Of a stretch of 64,000 nucleotides of DNA, positions 60,800 through 64,000 are shown in pieces. Positions within the stretch are counted from its first letter, which is position 1. Each line of letters starts with the position of its first letter. Origin of the DNA: Plutella xylostella (Eukaryota; Arthropoda; Insecta; Lepidoptera; Plutellidae); assembly GCF_932276165.1 (NCBI RefSeq), contig NC_064012.1, positions 2,549,501 to 2,613,500 of the forward strand, written 5' to 3'. A model generated the notes under the pieces. It searched no databases. It had not been told where the DNA came from and was given only the letters and a program-made list of their open reading frames with translations. The translations under genes were made by a program, and so were the position numbers.

Positions 60800-60897
60800 A
60801 AGTATACTTTGTAAAATATAGCATGAGTCCTATGACAATAACTCGAATCAAGTATCTAATAGGATAGGACTAATGCTATATTTTACAAAGTATACTT
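60800..60897. mobile_element. 98 bp MITE with perfect 25 bp arms (family D, copy 1)
   Basis: The first 25 bases (AAGTATACTTTGTAAAATAT and AGCAT) are the exact reverse complement of the last 25. Sub-terminal GAGTCCTA/TAGGACTA extends the symmetry. A longer, diverged copy lies at 63725-63882. Confidence 0.85.
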
Positions 60898-61130
60898 CAA
60901 AATTCTAAACACATCTGACATTGACTGTACTTGCGTCGACGCACGTTGGGCAACGAGCTTAGTTGCTATCTTAGGTACACCCGTATTTATAAACAAGTAA
61001 AAGTGATTACTTGAGTAAAAGTGAATACTCAAGTAACAATTTTCATTCTATAGTTTAGAAATTGCTTGAAGTTAGACCTGTCAAAAGTTAGAATTCTCAG
61101 CCAGATAGGTAATAGTCGCCATTTCCTTTA

Positions 61131-61228
61131 CTTAAAGTGCGCTCTACACCTCGCGCCGCGGAGGCGCGAACAACATCTAAACTCGCTTTTCGCGGGCGTT
61201 CGCGGCGCGAGTGTGGAGCGCGCTTAAG
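61131..61228. mobile_element. GC-rich 98 bp MITE
   Basis: The left CTTAAAGTGCGCTCTACACC with TCGCGCCGCG is mirrored by CGCGGCGCGAGTGTGGAGCG with CGCTTAAG. TTAA occurs at both ends, which may be a piggyBac-type target site or part of the arms. Sharp GC contrast with its AT-rich surroundings. Confidence 0.65.
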
Positions 61229-62502
61229 AATGAGAACATGCTAACAAATAACAATCTTGGATAGACTCGTTTAAAGCGAAATTTTTTTCTGTTCTTCCTC
61301 ATGTATCTTCTTTTTATGCTTCTTCCTCTAATATTTTACATATCAATAAATCTACATATTTTAATACCCCTTACATTTTCGTAATATTTTTTATAAGAGT
61401 TTTGTATTTCATCAATTGTTTTGTAGATGCCTGAAAAACGGTAGGTAAGTAGGTATGTCCCAGGCATCTGGTTGAATCTCCTTTTTCACTTTCATTTCTC
61501 ATTTCCATCACTAACTCGTTCACTGAATGACGCTATTCAGTTTTATGACTAGGCCGAACGTTGATTGAACAAGCGTCACAAAACGTCCAACTAGTTAACG
61601 GATTTTAACATAGCCGTTTGAAAAGCGCGATCTTAAAATCATTCAGGTGATAAAATTTATTTAATTTTTTTCCTACTGCGGCGATAACAATGCAAGTCTT
61701 TGTAAAAAAAATCTAGACCTCACGTTATGAGGAACATATAACAAACAAAACGCAGCAACGAAGAGTTGCCAGTGAGAACAACCATCAAGTGTCGACTCTT
61801 ACTTAGGTAAGTAACGTTCATTACTTGAATATAAAAAAAAAACTTTGTATATAGCTGAAGAATTCTAACTTCAAGTACTTAATTGCTTCATTAAGAAATT
61901 ACTTGAAGCTAGAATAGGGAATATGCATATTTTTTATATTCTTATTCGATAGATTTACATTGCTTTATTTTAATAATAATAAAGCCTTTATTCAATAATA
62001 AGTTTTACAAACATATGCATTGACTTTAGTTTAAGAAATTATTACCAAACAAGTAATCATAATCATGCAAATGTTGACAATGTAGACAAATTATTCAAAA
62101 TAAATTAACAGTTTAAATAAATTACATTAATCAATTATCTACACTACTATCATGCAAAGTATTAAATATAAAAATATGCCTTGTAATTAATCCAATATTA
62201 TTATATCCAAATATCTTAATCATTCAATTAAGTACTTTACATTCGATTAATATCTAATTATAATCAATATAAATTTACCATTAAATATTATGCAACTCAA
62301 ACAATACGTAACAAAATAATACCATTAATTTATATGAATTCACATTAAAATTATGTCATATTCATTTAAGTCCTTTATAGGACATGGTAGGCCTCTCACT
62401 AAATCTATCAGTGAGGTTTGGTCTAATCACCCGTGCTAACCAGACTTGACTGGGTGATGTGTTGTATATTGTAGCTAGAGAGACTGTTTCTGTTATCTGT
62501 TA

Positions 62503-62670
62503 CTATTTTTGAGCAATGAAGTCTTTTGACATCCAGTTCCACAAGTTCCTGTTTGGGGCTAGTCTCCACCATAATGAGTTGAACTTCCTTAACTCATCAG
62601 TCCATCGCATCAGCGGCTTGCCGACCTTGCGCTGTCCATCTCTAGGTGTCCATTCGGTTGTGAGACGTGT
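62503..62670 (-). pseudogene. Non-LTR retrotransposon C-terminal fragment
   Basis: The minus strand reads GKPLMRWTDELRKFNSLWWR, then NRNLWNWMSKDFIAQK and a stop at 62503-62505. It matches the RWTDDL...LW pattern of LINE C-termini seen at 9703 and 34588 but is diverged. About 55 codons remain open. Confidence 0.6.
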
Positions 62671-63299
62671 CCAGCTTTATTTTAGTATAAATAAATTCAA
62701 CGCCAAAAAGTAATTTAAGATATTTTAAAGAAAGTTAAAAGTTTATAACCGACCCGACCACATAAAACACACAAAACATGTGTGACGTCATCACCTCGTT
62801 ATTCAGCTCGTAATGAGTTTCTCCAGTCACGCGAACGCTCAGTTCAATGGGCATAGATTATTCTGAGATTGACATATCAACATTGTTTACGTCACATTCG
62901 CTCTATGAAAAGGCATCATGTTTCAAAGATTTGAATTTACGATAGTTTAATTAACAATTATTTACTCGGTCAAAAATAATTTATAATCAAAAATATTGAT
63001 GGAGGCATAATTTTGAAATAACCAAGTTTATTAAAAATAATATTTAAACTTTGTTTGAATCGCTTGCATATTCCCTATTGTTCAGTAGAAAGTTTTATTC
63101 TATATCGGAATTGACAGGTCTAACTTCAAGTTGTACAACAACTAAACTGTAGAATGAAAATTGTGTCTTGAGTATTTACTTTTACTCAAGTAATCACTTA
63201 CTTGTTTATAAATACGGGTGTTAGTGTTCGTTAACAACTATTATTACAACTATACACTTAGCATGTGATCCCGGTGTTGGCGGGGGGCTCGGTGGCGAT

Positions 63300-63375
63300 T
63301 CACCGCTGGTTGGCGCGCCGTGTCGCCCGGCGTATCTTGCGGCCGGCCGTGTTCACCATGCTGCCTTGTGCCGCT
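63300..63375 (-). CDS. Nup153: FG nucleoporin (Nup153-like), last coding exon
   Basis: On the minus strand the exon begins after TTTACAG and encodes, with the two bases carried from the previous exon, GAAQGSMVNTAGRKIRRATR and RANQR before TGA (63300-63302). The basic tail AGRKIRRATRR strongly resembles the C-terminus of vertebrate Nup153 (a GRKI-type basic end after FG repeats); POM121 also ends in basic residues, so it is the main alternative. Nup153 sits in the nuclear basket of the pore. A different reading of the acceptor (2 bases later) gives a frame with no such tail and was rejected. The 3'UTR runs leftward; TTTATT (AATAAA on this strand) at 63094-63099 is a candidate signal, inside an inverted repeat arm. 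Confidence 0.7.
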
Positions 63376-63419
63376 CTGTAAACAGACGTTACAGTATAAT
63401 TATATTTATTTATTTAATA

Positions 63420-63470
63420 CTTGGAGAGGCCTATGTCCAGCAGTGGATCATTATTGGCTGATGATGATTT
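63420..63470 (+). pseudogene. Very short LINE 3' tail
   Basis: Reads LGEAYVQQW and a few residues to a stop, then TGATGATGA, the last ~40 bp of the LINE group at 9703 and 34588. It is antisense to the host gene intron. Confidence 0.6.
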
Positions 63471-63724
63471 AATACTTTATTTCACAAATATAACATAAGT
63501 GTACAAAAGGTGGACTTAATGCTAAATTCATTTTCTACATTTCATTTCAAATGCTAAAAACAATTATACTTGTTAACCAGAGTACAACTATTTTAAATGA
63601 GAACAAAATAGCGCCGGTTATCTCCCAGTTGAGTCTGAAGTGCAGTAAATATTTGAACCAAGAAGTGCATTACTTAATGTAGCTGGTATCACGACATCTC
63701 ACCCCCGTGCCATGGGAGCCTAAT

Positions 63725-63882
63725 AAGTTATACTTCGTGAAATATAGCACGAGCCCTATGACAGCTGTCAAATACGTTTTCATGGTAAAAATGAACTTTA
63801 TTATTACCAGCCAATTAATAAGCTGTCTGTATCTGTCAATGAAACGTCATAGGACTCTTGCTATATTTTACAAATGATAAGT
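63725..63882. mobile_element. MITE (family D, copy 2)
   Basis: The left AAGTTATACTTCGTGAAATA with AGCACGAGCCCTATGACA is mirrored by 'cgtcataggactcttgctat' with 'attttacaaatgataa'. It shares its ends with the 98 bp element at 60800-60897 and has a longer interior. Confidence 0.7.
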
Positions 63883-63918
63883 GCGAGGCCTGTAATAACA
63901 AGTGTAGTGAGCACTCAC

Positions 63919-64000
63919 CCCGATCCCATGTTGAACTGCACGGAGGGCGAGCCGGCCGCTGCCGCACCGAAGTTGTAGATCCCGGCCTGAGGCGGCTGTT
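63919..64000 (-). CDS. Nup153: FG nucleoporin (Nup153-like), penultimate coding exon, partial
   Basis: On the minus strand this reads, from the window edge, QPPQAGIYNFGAAAAGSPSV then QFNMGS with GG left over, ending at a GTGAGT donor (63918). One FG dipeptide (NFG) and the FNMGSG motif before the basic tail fit the end of an FG-repeat domain, which binds transport receptors in the nuclear pore. The exon continues beyond base 64000. The frame is fixed by joining to 63375: GG plus A gives Gly and leads into the basic tail. The other two frames lack FG residues. Confidence 0.7.

Larger units (their letters stand above)
60977..63221. repeat. Segment flanked by ~110 bp inverted arms (2.2 kb)
   Basis: The left arm 60977-61084 and right arm 63111-63221 are reverse complements with few differences: ACACCCGTATTTATAAACAA, 'gattacttgagtaaaagt', 'caattttcattcta' and 'gaagttagacctgtca' all occur in both. 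The enclosed DNA carries a small MITE and a decayed RT fragment but no transposase. It could be a large non-autonomous TIR element. A third partial match to the arm interior lies near 61868-61910. Confidence 0.7.
63376..63918 (-). other. Nup153: Intron of the nucleoporin gene with two repeat insertions
   Basis: 543 bp, GTGAGT at the donor (63918-63913) and TTTACAG at the acceptor. It contains a LINE tail fragment (63420-63470) and a MITE (63725-63882). Confidence 0.65.

Noticed and set aside
1..64000. CRISPR arrays, phage defence or prokaryotic operons
   Set aside because: The composition, introns and transposon types are those of an insect nuclear genome; the repeats seen are TIR elements, SINEs, LINE tails and microsatellites, not spaced direct repeats.

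Overview
The window looks like nuclear DNA of a moth or butterfly (Lepidoptera). Three things point there: the AT-rich background, a long intron packed with small terminal-inverted-repeat elements, LINE tails and SINEs of kinds common in Lepidoptera, and insect-type versions of the few host genes. No species can be named. There is no bacterial, plasmid or CRISPR content and no operon structure.

Host genes. (1) A Scratch-family (Snail superfamily) zinc-finger repressor, plus strand, in two coding exons (8055-8235 and 37880-38934) around a 29.6 kb phase-1 intron. The predicted protein is 411 residues with an N-terminal SNAG-type repressor motif, a Scratch motif and five C2H2 fingers. A TATA box at 7911 lies upstream. 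(2) A single-exon plus-strand gene (54512-55522, 336 aa) with sperm-tail PG-rich (STPG/CIMAP-like) motifs. (3) The last two coding exons of a minus-strand FG nucleoporin, probably Nup153, at 63300-63375 and 63919-64000; the rest lies beyond the right edge. Nothing suggests these three work in a common pathway.

Layout. 1-7290 is AT-rich upstream DNA with one MITE. 7300-8054 is a GC-rich promoter and 5'UTR. 8236-37879 is the scrt intron. It holds a rearranged BEL/Pao fragment (about 19.4-20.3 kb), an 829 bp inverted repeat whose right arm runs into a LINE reverse transcriptase (21.6-26.6 kb), a second long LINE ORF (27.2-29.5 kb), a decayed antisense LINE with an internal 295 bp tandem duplication (30.4-33.5 kb), 5S-rRNA-derived and tRNA-derived SINEs and several MITEs. 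38935 to about 39930 is the scrt 3'UTR. About 40-54.5 kb is intergenic with repeats, including a foldback element of about 1.05 kb (43.1-44.15 kb). 55.5-63.2 kb is intergenic with further MITEs, a tRNA-type SINE and a 2.2 kb segment flanked by 110 bp inverted arms.

I found no convincing undescribed biological system. The observations most worth checking are the 829 bp inverted duplication, the inverted pol segment inside the BEL/Pao remnant, the 5S-derived SINE, and the roughly 10-11 bp periodic TCGTAG array at 18.4 kb. All boundaries and homologies were read by eye; no searches were run.
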